Of a stretch of 50,000 bases of DNA, positions 14,958 to 24,720 are shown in pieces. Position 1 is the stretch's first letter, and every line of letters begins with the position of its first letter. The position numbers and the translations under genes were made by a program. Below the pieces are notes generated by a model that saw only the letters and a program-made list of their open reading frames with translations, had not been told where the DNA came from and did not search any database. The stretch covers positions 1 through 50,000 of the forward strand of contig MCFG01000415.1 of the NCBI GenBank assembly GCA_002104895.1, in the 5' to 3' direction. Source of the DNA: Anaeromyces robustus (lineage: Eukaryota > Neocallimastigomycota > Neocallimastigomycetes > Neocallimastigales > Neocallimastigaceae).

Positions 14958-16629
14958 AGACAAAATTAAAATTATAATTAAAATAAAATAATTATAAATA
15001 AATAAAAAAATAAATAAATAAAAATAAATAAATAAATAAGAATAAATAAAAAAATTTGTCATTACTTGTTACATTTAAAAAATTTTTTAACAAAAAATTT
15101 ATTATTATACAAAAAAGTAATACAAAAATAAAAAGTAATACAAGGGTAATACAAAAAAAGTAAAAAAAAAAAAAAGTTTTAAAAATTAGTTTTAAATTAA
15201 AAAAAATAATTAATTTGAGTAACGTTAAAATTGATAAAAATAAATTAAAGATGTTACATAATTTAATAAATTATAATTAAAAATAATATTAAATAAATAA
15301 TTGTATTTTTCAATAATATTAAATATTAAAAATAAAAATAAAATAAAATAATAAATAAAATATAATAAAATATTATATAATAATAAAATATTAATTTATA
15401 ATCATTTTATAATATTAATAATAAAAAATCAATTATAATTATTATATTGTAATATATTATTAGAATAGTATTCTATTTATTATATTAAAAAAAAATTGTT
15501 AAAAAATGTTTTTTTTTTTTTTTTTAATTATTTTAAATTATTTTAATTATTAGTTGTAACTTTTTTTTTTCCTTCTTTTTTTTAATTATGAAAAATAATA
15601 ATAATTAATATTAATCCTAAAATAAATAATAAAATAAAAACTAAATTCTATTTTCTAATTAATTTATTATATATTAATTTAATTATGTATTCATTATTAA
15701 TCGTTTTTTTCTTTTTTTTTTTTTTATTCTTTTTTTCTTTTTTTTTTTTATTATATTTTATTATTTTTCCTTTATTTTTTTTTCCTTTTTTAAAATAGAA
15801 TTTTAATATAAAATAAAATATTGATAAATAAATAAATAAATAAATATTATATATATAAATACGATAAATAAAAAATGAATAAAATAAACAAATAAATATA
15901 TAAAATATATATAACTAATTTTGATAATTCTTTTTTAATATTATATAATTATAATTAATTTTGATATTATTTAATTCTTTTATTATATTAAATGAGATAT
16001 TTTTTTTTTTAGAGAAATTTAAAAATACTGCCTTTTTTATTAAATGTTTTTAAATTTTAATTAATAAATAATTTGTATTTAAAATAAAAAATTTTAAATA
16101 TTAATTATTTCCTTTCAAATTTTTAATATATTTAATATTATATTATATTCATTTTATATTATATAAATATAATATTAAATAATATTAATATATTAATTTT
16201 TTTTTGTTTCATTTTCATTAAGTTTATTTATAATTTACAAAAAAATATTTTTTTATGTAACAAAAATTTAAATTTTAAAATATAATAGAAAAGTTTTTTT
16301 AAAATAAATAAAAAATTAAAAAAAGGTTACTCTATATATAAACTTTTTATTATTATTTTTTTTTAAATATCTAATTTTTTTTAAAAGCCATTATTTATAT
16401 ATTATTCCTTTCTTTTTATTTTTTTAATTAATAACATTTGGTTTATGTTAATTAAATAGCAATAATTTTATATAAATGTATATTTTTTTTAAAGCTACTA
16501 GTTAAGAATTTTATATTATAATAATTCTTTTGGTATAATTTTAATCTATTAACTATTAATTATTATCATTTTTGTATACGTTTTTTTATTTATTTTTTTC
16601 TTTAATATATATTTTAATTATTATTATTA
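14958..16629. other. gene-free A/T region before the first SINE copy
   Basis: Holds a second cluster of GTAATACAA motifs (about 15114-15160), T-rich blocks near 15690-15795, and otherwise unstructured A/T sequence. No coding sequence is visible. Confidence 0.7.
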
Positions 16630-16640
16630 TTATAATATTA
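16630..16640 (+). repeat. target-site duplication, 5' side of SINE copy 1
   Basis: TTATAATATTA directly precedes the element and is repeated exactly after its A-tail at 17070-17080. A perfect 11-bp flanking repeat is the footprint expected of target-primed reverse transcription. Confidence 0.85.
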
Positions 16641-16658
16641 GTCGACCAGTTTCTATCC

Positions 16659-16670
16659 TGGTTGTTAAAG
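16659..16670 (+). promoter_or_regulatory. candidate Pol III A box (SINE copy 1)
   Basis: TGGTTGTTAAAG resembles the A-box consensus TRGYNNANNNG with one shift. It lies 18 bp from the element's 5' end and 39 bp before the candidate B box, close to tRNA spacing. Confidence 0.5.
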
Positions 16671-16697
16671 CGTTTCCTTAGCATACATAAGGCTTCT

Positions 16698-16708
16698 GGA
16701 TCGACACC
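16698..16708 (+). promoter_or_regulatory. candidate Pol III B box (SINE copy 1)
   Basis: GGATCGACACC matches the B-box consensus GGTTCGANTCC at all but two positions, keeping the core TCGA and the closing CC. Confidence 0.6.
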
Positions 16709-17033
16709 GCATCTACCCCAAGCACAAGTGGTTTTCTCCTTCACGGGTTTTACACTGTGGCAAGGTAGTGCACAGGTATAGTATTTGTGGCGTAGCTACT
16801 CACGCCTCATTAAATAATATAAGTATATGAGTAGATCTTTAAGTCTAATAATGTGGGGTGCGGCTCTAAATTATTGGGCGGTTTCCTTGGTGACTACTAT
16901 TCATATGTGGGGCTTGTAGACTGGACCCGTTATTAAGTTAGCGTTAGGGTTTAAGTACAAATGTAAAATATATGAATATACCAAGGGCGTCGACGCCGAA
17001 AAGGTAAGGCAGGGAATTTAATTCCGATACATT

Positions 17034-17051
17034 CATGTGAAAAATCACATG
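17034..17051 (+). other. 3' hairpin of SINE copy 1
   Basis: CATGTGA and TCACATG pair perfectly around an AAAA loop, about 10 bp before the A-tail. A structured 3' end is what a LINE reverse transcriptase would recognise. That role is inferred. Confidence 0.7.
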
Positions 17052-17069
17052 ATAAGTCTATAAAAAAAA

Positions 17070-17080
17070 TTATAATATTA
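17070..17080 (+). repeat. target-site duplication, 3' side of SINE copy 1
   Basis: TTATAATATTA, identical to the 11 bp just before the element. Confidence 0.85.
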
Positions 17081-17153
17081 TATTAATTATATTATATTAT
17101 ATATATTTATATTTTAGGTTTTATAATTATAAATGGTTATGATGAAAAAAATC

Positions 17154-17177
17154 GTGCATCATGCACCCCCCTTTTTT
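17154..17177 (+). other. palindrome followed by C6T6 tract
   Basis: GTGCATCATGCAC is a 13-nt palindrome with a central C, followed directly by six C and six T. In RNA it would form a GTGC/GCAC stem with a 5-nt loop and a downstream U run. No gene lies beside it, so a terminator role is not established. Confidence 0.5.
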
Positions 17178-17442
17178 AAATAAAAAAATATATATATAGG
17201 AAAAAGTAATATAGATTTTAAAATAAGAATAACATTATGAATGGCTTTTTTTTTTAAATTTAATATAATAAGATGATAGTTTTATTTTTTATTATAATAA
17301 TTAAAATTAAAAGTAATAATAATAAAAAAAAGTGTAAATTATTAATTTGATGAACAGATAGATAATAAATATATAAATAAAAAATATTATTTAAAATAAA
17401 AAAAAAGAAAACAAAACTTATAATAATAGTATAAAGGTAGAT

Positions 17443-17474
<32 letters not shown>

Positions 17475-18240
17475 TTATAATTTTTATCAATGTTTTAAAA
17501 TATAAATATAAATATATATTATATAAAATAATTTTTATCAATTTTATCATATACTATAAAAAAAAAACCTTTTTTTTTTTTCTTTCTTTTCTTTTTTTTA
17601 ATCATTTCTATCAATTTTATTAATTCTTAAAAAAGAAATATAATAATAATAAGAATAAATATATTTTATAGATATTTTATAATCATTATAATAATAAAAG
17701 AATGAAGTTTATTTTAAAAAAGTTTAATTTTTTTTTTTACTTATTGTATTATTTATTTATTTATTTTTGTATTTTTGTACTTTTTGTGTTTTATTTCATT
17801 AATATTATTGTTGGTGTTTTATTTATTTTTTATTTACAATTATTTTATTTTTTGTTAATATTCATCATTAATGATTATTATTGTTTTTATATTAAAAATA
17901 AAATAATGAAAAAAAAAGATTATATTTAAAGCCTTTTCTTTCTATTTATGTTAAGAAATTCATAATAATAATAAGAAAGAAAAAAAAAAAGTAAATAAAT
18001 AATTTATAAAATAGTTATCAAAAATTATTAAGAAAATGACAATAAAAAATAAATAAAGAAAACAAAAAAAATTAAATAATATTAAGAAAAAAAAAAGTGA
18101 CCTTTTTTTTTTTTTTTATTTAATGTTAATTAAAAACTTTATTAAAAAAAAATTTTTTTTTTCTTTTTCTTATTATTATTTGATATATTTATTGATATTA
18201 TAAATAAATATAAATATTAATAATATTAATATTAATATAA

Positions 18241-18288
18241 TTTTATTATTTAATAATAATAAAATTATTATTATTAAATAATAATAAA
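18241..18288. repeat. near-perfect A/T palindrome
   Basis: TTTATTATTTAATAATAATA and its near-complement lie head to head around an AAA centre, giving a roughly 46-bp palindrome made only of A and T. Confidence 0.7.
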
Positions 18289-18789
18289 TATATAAATTAT
18301 TAAATAAATCTTTTTTAAATATTAATGAATAAATTTTATCAATTAAATAAATAACTTTAATGACTATAAAATTTTATTTTCATCATTGAATTAAAAAAAT
18401 TTATTATACTTTAATAGTATAATATTATACATTTAATACATATAAATATATTTAATTTGAATATATTCCTATTATATATTATAATTAAAAATATAATTTC
18501 ATTTACTTTTATTTATATATTTATATTTATTTTATTTATATTCTTTATATATATTATAATTTATATATCTTTTTATTTATTGTTATTTATTTACTATTTT
18601 ATTTATTTATATATTATAATATAATATATTATTATTATATTTACTATCTTTTTTTATTTTTTTTTTTTAGAGAAAAAGGAAAAATAATTAATTGTTACAA
18701 CAAAAAATAATTTTTTGGAAGAAACTAAACCTAAATATTATTTCATAATTAATACATTTAAAATATTTTTTATCATTAATTAATTAAAG

Positions 18790-18793
18790 AAAA

Positions 18794-18888
<95 letters not shown>

Positions 18889-18918
18889 AGAAATAAATAA
18901 ATAAATAAATAAATAAAT
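18790..18918. repeat. (AAAT)n microsatellite, about 128 bp
   Basis: Uninterrupted AAAT units apart from one AAAG substitution near the 3' end. Confidence 0.95.
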
Positions 18919-19661
18919 TGATTTTAATTAATTAATTAAAAAAATCCATCTTTTGTGTTCTTTTTTTTTTATTTAATTTATTAAATTATATTTTATTCTA
19001 TTCAATATATTCTATATAATTTTATTATATATTAATTTTTATTATATATTGTATATTCTATACTTTTTCATTCTAATTTATCATTTATTATTACTTTATT
19101 TTTTTATTTATTATTTATTTATTTATTTATTTAAATTCTAATTCTATTAAAACCTATAAACTTTTTTTTTTTTTTACTGATTTTTTGTGTTCTTTTTTTT
19201 TTTTTTCTTTAATTAAAATAGAATATTTATATTATATTTTATATAATATATTAAATATTTAAATTATTTATTATTTATTATTATTATTTATTATTTATTA
19301 TTTATTATATATAATTTTATTTGTTTAAAAAAAAAAAAAATAAAAATTATTTGGTTTAAATGTAACACACATAAACAAAAAATAAAAAAAATAAAATAAT
19401 AATAATAAAAAAAATACCAATATATTTAATCAAAATTTAATAATTTTTTTATAATTTAATTTAATTTTTTTTTTTTTTTATCTTTTTTTTTTTTTTTTTA
19501 TTTATATAAAAATACAAGAATGTAATTTATATAAAAATACAAGAATGTAACATTACATAATAATGAAAAATGAACAAATAAAGAAATTAATAAAAAAAAA
19601 GAACAAATATAGAAATTATAATAATTATAATAATTATAATAAATAATAATAAATAAATAAT

Positions 19662-19680
19662 AAATAAATAAATAAATATA
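19662..19680 (+). repeat. target-site duplication, 3' side of SINE copy 2
   Basis: AAATAAATAAATAAATATA, repeated exactly at 20110-20128. It is partly AAAT microsatellite, but the shared ATATA end makes a chance match less likely. Confidence 0.75.
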
Positions 19681-20041
19681 TTTTTTTTATAGACTTATCA
19701 TGTGATTTTTCACATGAATGTATCGGAATTAAATCCCCTGCCTTACCTTTTCGGCGTCGACGCCCTTGGTATATTCATATATTTTACATTTGTACTTAAA
19801 CCCTAACGCTAACTTAATAACGGGTCCAGTCTACAAGCCCCACATATGAATAGTAGTCACCAAGGAAACCGCCCAATAATTTAGAGCCGCACCCCACATT
19901 ATTAGACTTAAAGATCTACTCATATACTTATATTATTTAATGAGGCGTGAGTAGCTACGCCACAAATACTATACCTGTGCACTACCTTGCCACAGTGTAA
20001 AACCCGTGAAGGAGAAAACCACTTGTGCTTGGGGTAGATGC

Positions 20042-20052
20042 GGTGTCGATCC
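20042..20052 (-). promoter_or_regulatory. candidate Pol III B box (SINE copy 2)
   Basis: On the minus strand this reads GGATCGACACC, identical to copy 1 and 57 bp from the element's 5' end. Confidence 0.6.
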
Positions 20053-20079
20053 AGAAGCCTTATGTATGCTAAGGAAACG

Positions 20080-20091
20080 CTTTAACAACCA
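20080..20091 (-). promoter_or_regulatory. candidate Pol III A box (SINE copy 2)
   Basis: TGGTTGTTAAAG on the minus strand, in the same place and context as in copy 1. Confidence 0.5.
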
Positions 20092-20109
20092 GGATAGAAA
20101 CTGGTCGAC

Positions 20110-20128
20110 AAATAAATAAATAAATATA
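20110..20128 (+). repeat. target-site duplication, 5' side of SINE copy 2
   Basis: AAATAAATAAATAAATATA, identical to 19662-19680 across the insertion. Confidence 0.75.
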
Positions 20129-20325
20129 TAAATAATATTTTATTGAAAATAAAGTACAAATAATTAATAAATATATAATATATAATATATAACAAATATA
20201 TACTCAATATATAATATATTCTATTACTACTAATTAATAAAATATATTTAATAATTTAATTAATAAATAAAAAGTAACAAAGGTTACAAAAAATATTAAT
20301 TATTAATAAAAAAATATAAAAATAA

Positions 20326-20370
<45 letters not shown>

Positions 20371-20780
20371 TAATAATAATATAAAAAAAAAATAAAACTT
20401 GTTCAAGGTAACAAATAAAAATAAAATAAACTAATTAAATAATAGTTTAGGCGATGTAATCTTTCAATGTTGACCTATTTATATTTTTATATGTTAAAAA
20501 TGATGGATAATATATATAATAAAATGAAATAAAAAAAAAAAAAAAAAACTAAATAAATCAATGTAGACCATGGTTCATAATGAAATAGTGGATAAAAATA
20601 ATGATGGTAAAAATTATTAGTTTTGTATTTGTAACTTTTTTTGTTTTATATTTTATTTATTTAAAAAAGAGTTTCATTTTATTCAATATTTATTTTAAAA
20701 AATAAATAAAAATTTATAATTATAATAATGATTCGTTTTATATTGAATAAAACATAATTAATAAAATATAGTTATTATAT

Positions 20781-20836
20781 AATAATTTTGTATTATTATT
20801 TAATAATAATAATAATAATAATAATACAAAATTATT
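20781..20836. other. foldback hairpin, 20-bp arms
   Basis: ATAATTTTGTATTATTATT at 20782-20800 is the exact reverse complement of 20817-20835, with one further pair outside and a 16-nt loop between. The TTTTGTA core shows that this is not simply a chance match of two TTA arrays. Confidence 0.7.
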
Positions 20837-21256
20837 TATTTATATGATTCAACTCATTTTTTAACATAAAATAAAACAAAAATATTAATAAAATATTAAT
20901 AATAAAAAATAAAAATATTAATAAAAAATAAAAATATTAATAAATATAAATAAAGTATTATTTATTTTTATTTTTATTTTTATTTTATATAATTATATAA
21001 TTATTATTATTACAAATTTTTTTTTTGTTACTATTTGAATTTTTTGCAAATTATTATTAAATAAGGTTTATTAAATTATTTTTCTTTTTTTTTTTTTTTA
21101 ATTATTTTTTAATATAAAATTGAAACCAATATTTTTTTTGGTTACTAATGTAAATAATTAGAATGGTAAAAAATTATATTTAAAAAAAAAAAATAAAAAA
21201 AAAAAATAAAAAAATTAAAATAAATTAAAATAAAAGGAAAAAAGAGAAAAAAAAAT

Positions 21257-21290
<34 letters not shown>

Positions 21291-21501
21291 TAAAAATATT
21301 TTATTATTAAACAATAGAATAAAAAGAAATATTTAAAAAAGTAATAACAATTTTAAATTTAAACGAATGAATTAATGGAATGGAAATACTTTAAAAAATT
21401 TTATTAGTATTATTTAATAATAATAATACTAATAGTAATAATAATTAGAATTTGAAAGAATAATAATTATATATAACAATAGTAAAAAAAAAGTTAAATA
21501 A

Positions 21502-21541
<40 letters not shown>

Positions 21542-22581
21542 GTAATTATACATTTTGAACACACATACGAATATTCATAAATACAAACACACAAAAAAAA
21601 AAAAAAAGTTAAAAAGGAAATTTATATATAAATAAATAAATAATAATTAATAATATTTGATAATGTTTTAATAATAAAAAAGTTTAATTTGTATTTGTTT
21701 TATATACAATTAATAAAATAAATATCATAGAATAATCAAAAGTTTAGAATAGGTAATTATTATTATTATTAATTATTGTTATATTATTATTTATTATTTT
21801 TTATTATTATAATTATTATTATTTTTAATTAATAAGTTGTTAATATATCAATATAATATAATATAATATAATATAATTAATATAATAATAATATTAAATA
21901 TTCAAACCAATAAATGATTAATAATTGAAATTTTGAAAAATATTGATTTCATTTTAATTTCATTAAAAGATAAGGAATAAAGTTTTTTTATTGTATAAAA
22001 TATTCTGTATTCTTTTGAATTGCCTTTTTATCAATAAATAATTGGTATTAATTAATTATAATTATTATAAATATAAATAAATAATTGTATATATTACTTT
22101 TATGGATACAATATTTCAAGAAATAGAAAAAAAAAAAAAAAAAAAAAGGGAAAAAAAATAAAGGAAAAAAACCATGCTTTTCTGATAAAATAATTTAAGG
22201 TTTTTTTTTTTCCTTTTCAGAATTTTCCCTTTTTTTTTCTATTTATATCATTTAATATATTAAAAAAAAATCAAATCTTTAGAATATATATAAATATATA
22301 TAATTTTTAGTTATAGAATTATTTTATTTTATTAAAAAGGAATAAGGAATAAGTATAGAATTTTAATGTATTTATAGACCATTAATTATTATATATAAAA
22401 TCAAACAATCAAAAAATCAAATAAACCAAAAAATTAAATAATTAATTGTTTTTTTTATATTTAATAAATAATAATTAATCGATTAATTTAAATTAATAGT
22501 AATAATTTAATAAATTATTTTATTCTGTATAATTAATGTCTCTCTTTGTTTTTTTTTTACTATGACTTTTCTTTTTATATC

Positions 22582-22583
<2 letters not shown>

Positions 22584-22652
<69 letters not shown>

Positions 22653-22653
22653 T
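22584..22653. repeat. (AAT)n microsatellite
   Basis: About 23 AAT units. The poly-Asn reading has no coding flanks. Confidence 0.95.
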
Positions 22654-22985
22654 TAATATTAATAATAAAAAAGAATTCATTTATTTATTTATTTTTTTTT
22701 TAAACACTATAAATATTTTTTATTTATTTTATAATTATTTTCTCACATTTTTTTTTTTTACTAAATAAAAACCTTAAAACAAATAGAAAAATGTGTTTTA
22801 TTAATTATTATTACGTTTTATTTATTTTTTTTGTTTTATTACATATTTATACTTATTTAATAATAATTTTATGTTTATATTAACATTTGTATTTATGTTT
22901 ATTTAATTACAAATTCTTATTGGAATTAAGAAATTTATTTTATAATAAGAGAAAATAAAAACAATTTTTTTTTTTTCTGTTTTAT

Positions 22986-23098
22986 TAGAAAAAACAAATA
23001 AAAAAGTTGTAGGTGATCACGAAAATCCCAAAACACATTTTATATTAAAAAACATAAAAATTTATATACAAAAAAAAAAAAAAAAACATATGAGATAA
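22986..23098 (+). pseudogene. possible exon remnant
   Basis: After TTTTATTAG the frame is open to a TGA at about 23105 and includes VVGDHENPKTHFILKN, in a short patch with about a third G+C. The flanks are A runs and no partner exon or start is visible. It may be a decayed exon or chance; I do not recognise the protein. Confidence 0.2.
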
Positions 23099-23181
23099 AA
23101 ACCATATGAGAAAAAAAAAAAAAAAAAAAAAAAAAAAAGACATACGGAAAAATATATATTAATAAATAAATAAATAAATAA

Positions 23182-23213
<32 letters not shown>

Positions 23214-24060
23214 GATGGTATTAATTAATAATTAATAAAAAATATTTAGTATTATATAAATATTTAATATATTTAATATAAATATAAAAAAATATAAAAT
23301 TTTAATACAAAAAAGAAAAAAGTTCATGATAAATTATATTTAATTAATAAATAAATAAATAAATAAATATAAAAATAAATAAATAATATATTAAGGTCAA
23401 TAAATAAATAATTATGGATTAAATAAAGTCAAAGACGTATGTTTCACGCGACTTTATTATAATAAACTCTTCATGTTTTTAATAAATCAAATAAATAAAA
23501 ATATTATATTAAATTATATATATTATAATATATTATAATATATGTAACTTATTATATTTTTTTTAAATTTATTTAATTTTTAATTTATTTATTTAATTTT
23601 TTTTTTAAACTAAAATTTTATTTTTTAATTTATTTGTATAATTTTAAAATTTATAATTATTAATATTGAGGTATAACACTTTAAGGTTCAGAAAAATTTT
23701 TAAATAAGGAAAGAATTTTGTTTTAATAAACTTTATTATATTTATTAGTTATTTATTATATTTTTGAACTTTAATTTTTGACTACATTTTATATTAGATA
23801 TTTTTAATTCTTTTTATACTTTTAAAATTATAATTATTTAATATTTGCATAATTATTTCTTTACCTTATTTTTAAGGAGAAAAATAAGGAGTTTATAATT
23901 ATAACTAATGTAAATAATTAATCACTATTTTCTATGTTATAAAACTATAATTAATGTAAATAATACATTAATTTATGTATATAATAAAATAATTTTATAG
24001 ATTTTATGTTTTTATATTATTAATTAATTTCTTAATAAATTTATATATTGTAATAAAATT
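23099..24060. other. A/T region with a perfect hairpin
   Basis: An AAAT array lies at 23163-23216. Around 23425-23500 a more mixed patch, including ACGTATGTTTCACGCGAC, has a short open + frame reading VKDVCFTRLYYNKLFMF, which cannot be tied to a gene. A perfect inverted repeat is at 23864-23889. Confidence 0.5.
23864..23889. other. perfect inverted repeat CCTTATTTTT / AAAAATAAGG
   Basis: Ten-bp arms pair perfectly around the 6-nt loop AAGGAG. The GG/CC ends are unusual in this DNA. Confidence 0.75.
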
Positions 24061-24100
24061 TAATACGTATTAAATGATTATATAATTTACATGAGAGAGT

Positions 24101-24124
24101 TGCATTTCGAAAATTTGTATTTCG
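24101..24124 (+). repeat. 24-bp direct repeat, copy 1
   Basis: Identical to 24966-24989. It contains TTTCGAAAATT followed by TGTATTTCG. Confidence 0.85.
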
Positions 24125-24407
24125 TAAGATGGCTTGAATATTTTTTATTTAAAGCCACTTAATTTCATTAAAAATTTAATAAATAAATAATAATTAATTA
24201 AATAAATAAAGTTGCAATTTGTAAAAATTTTTAAGTCACGTATAATTACGTGGGGCGTATATGCAATTGTGTCATTGTTTTGTGGGTTATTTCTACAATT
24301 TTTTTAAAGCTATATATTTAATTTATGGCGTTAATAATAATTGTGTTGATATTTTATGACGTAAATATAAAAGCCACCAAAAATTTGGCGAATAAATTAA
24401 AAAAAAA

Positions 24408-24498
24408 ATAAAAAAACATTTTTTTTAAAAAAAATTAATAATAAATAAAATAATACATAAAGAAATAATAAATAATTAATAATTAAATAAATGTTTTA

Positions 24499-24505
<7 letters not shown>
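24408..24505. repeat. left arm of large inverted repeat
   Basis: Reverse-complementary to about 24721-24824. The inner 46 bp (the end nearer the loop) match without a gap, and the outer half differs by a short insertion in the right arm. Confidence 0.75.
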
Positions 24506-24534
<29 letters not shown>

Positions 24535-24543
24535 TTTTTTTTT

Positions 24544-24656
24544 TAAACATTAAAAAATAAAATAAAAATAAGTAAACATTTTATTTTTTTAAACATTAAA
24601 GAATAAAATAAAAATAAGTAAACATTTTATTTTTAAGCATTAAAAAATAAAATAAA
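24544..24656 (+). repeat. tandem units of about 45 bp in foldback loop
   Basis: Two full units and one partial unit start with AAACATTAAA or AAGCATTAAA at about 24545, 24591 and 24635. Each full unit runs through AATAAAATAAAAATAAG to AAACATTTTATTTTT. Confidence 0.8.
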
Positions 24657-24720
24657 CCAAAATAAAAAATAAAAAAAACATTTTAATATAAAAAAAATAT
24701 ATTCTTTTTTTTTATATTGA

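Larger units (their letters stand above)
16641..17069 (+). mobile_element. tRNA-type SINE retroposon, copy 1
   Basis: A 429-bp island of about 40% G+C (hand count of 173 G/C) in DNA that is nearly all A/T. It begins GTCGACCAG and ends in TCTAT plus eight A, with an exact 11-bp duplication on each side. No open frame spans it. Near the 5' end are an A-box-like TGGTTGTTAAAG, a B-box-like GGATCGACACC, and a stem CCTTA/TAAGG closing a 7-nt loop, as in a tRNA anticodon arm. Further on come a 12-bp palindrome GGCGTCGACGCC and a 7-bp-arm hairpin just before the tail. These are the marks of a Pol III-transcribed SINE moved by a LINE in trans. The body after the head (about 350 bp) matches nothing I recognise. 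Retroposition is well supported; the tRNA origin is likely, but the acceptor and D stems are not preserved. Confidence 0.8.
17081..19661. other. spacer between the two inverted SINE copies
   Basis: Ordinary A/T-rich sequence with no supported gene. It holds a GC-rich palindrome with a C6T6 tract (17154-17177), TTTA arrays (about 17443-17477), a palindrome (18241-18288), an AAAT array (18790-18918) and T-rich blocks. An ATG frame at 17702-17929 encodes only Phe/Leu/Ile/Tyr-rich sequence and looks accidental. Confidence 0.65.
19681..20109 (-). mobile_element. tRNA-type SINE retroposon, copy 2
   Basis: The same 429-bp element as at 16641, inserted in the opposite orientation. Compared base by base, the copies differ at one site: GGGGATTT here against GGGAATTT in copy 1, close to the 3' end. 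The A8 tail is T8 at the left edge on the + strand. The 19-bp flanking repeat differs from that of copy 1, so this is a separate insertion and not one half of a single inverted-repeat transposon. Its A box, B box, palindrome and 3' hairpin are intact. Such high identity in rapidly mutating A/T-rich DNA means that both copies are recent, or that one has converted the other. The likely mover is an autonomous LINE elsewhere in the genome with a matching 3' end. Confidence 0.8.
20129..22980. other. gene-free A/T region downstream of SINE copy 2
   Basis: Contains AAT arrays (20322-20370; 21509-21539), a hairpin with 20-bp arms (20781-20836), a patch of more mixed sequence around 20400-20640 with no clear frame, and an AAT array (22584-22653) that would encode poly-Asn from an ATG at 22562. 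No gene is supported. Confidence 0.65.

Noticed and set aside
14796-15062. 88-residue minus-strand Phe/Ile/Leu/Tyr frame
   Set aside because: It is generated by the AAAAT and AAAT arrays.
16572-16781. 69-residue frame across the 5' edge of SINE copy 1
   Set aside because: It starts in A/T sequence and reads into the SINE head by chance; it matches no protein style seen here.
16921-16960. GCGTTAGGGTTTAAG in the SINE as a telomere repeat or telomerase RNA template
   Set aside because: Only one TTAGGG occurs, in a 429-bp element that shows retroposon flanks; no repeat array is present.
16641-17069. Self-splicing intron or hammerhead ribozyme in the GC-rich island
   Set aside because: I could not find the CUGANGA/GAAA core or convincing group I or group II core motifs, and the element is not inside a gene.
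17702-17929. 75-residue hydrophobic frame between the SINE copies
   Set aside because: It is almost all Phe/Leu/Ile/Tyr from T-rich DNA. There is no signal-like layout and no supporting context, though a small membrane protein cannot be fully excluded.
16641-20109. The inverted 429-bp copies as terminal repeats of one DNA transposon or a DIRS-like element
   Set aside because: Each copy has its own, different target-site duplication and an A-tail at its own 3' end, and the 2.6 kb between them has no transposase, recombinase or reverse transcriptase frame.
22562-22768. Poly-asparagine frame
   Set aside because: AAT microsatellite without coding sequence on either side, unlike the Asn runs inside the cyclin and RAD14 genes.
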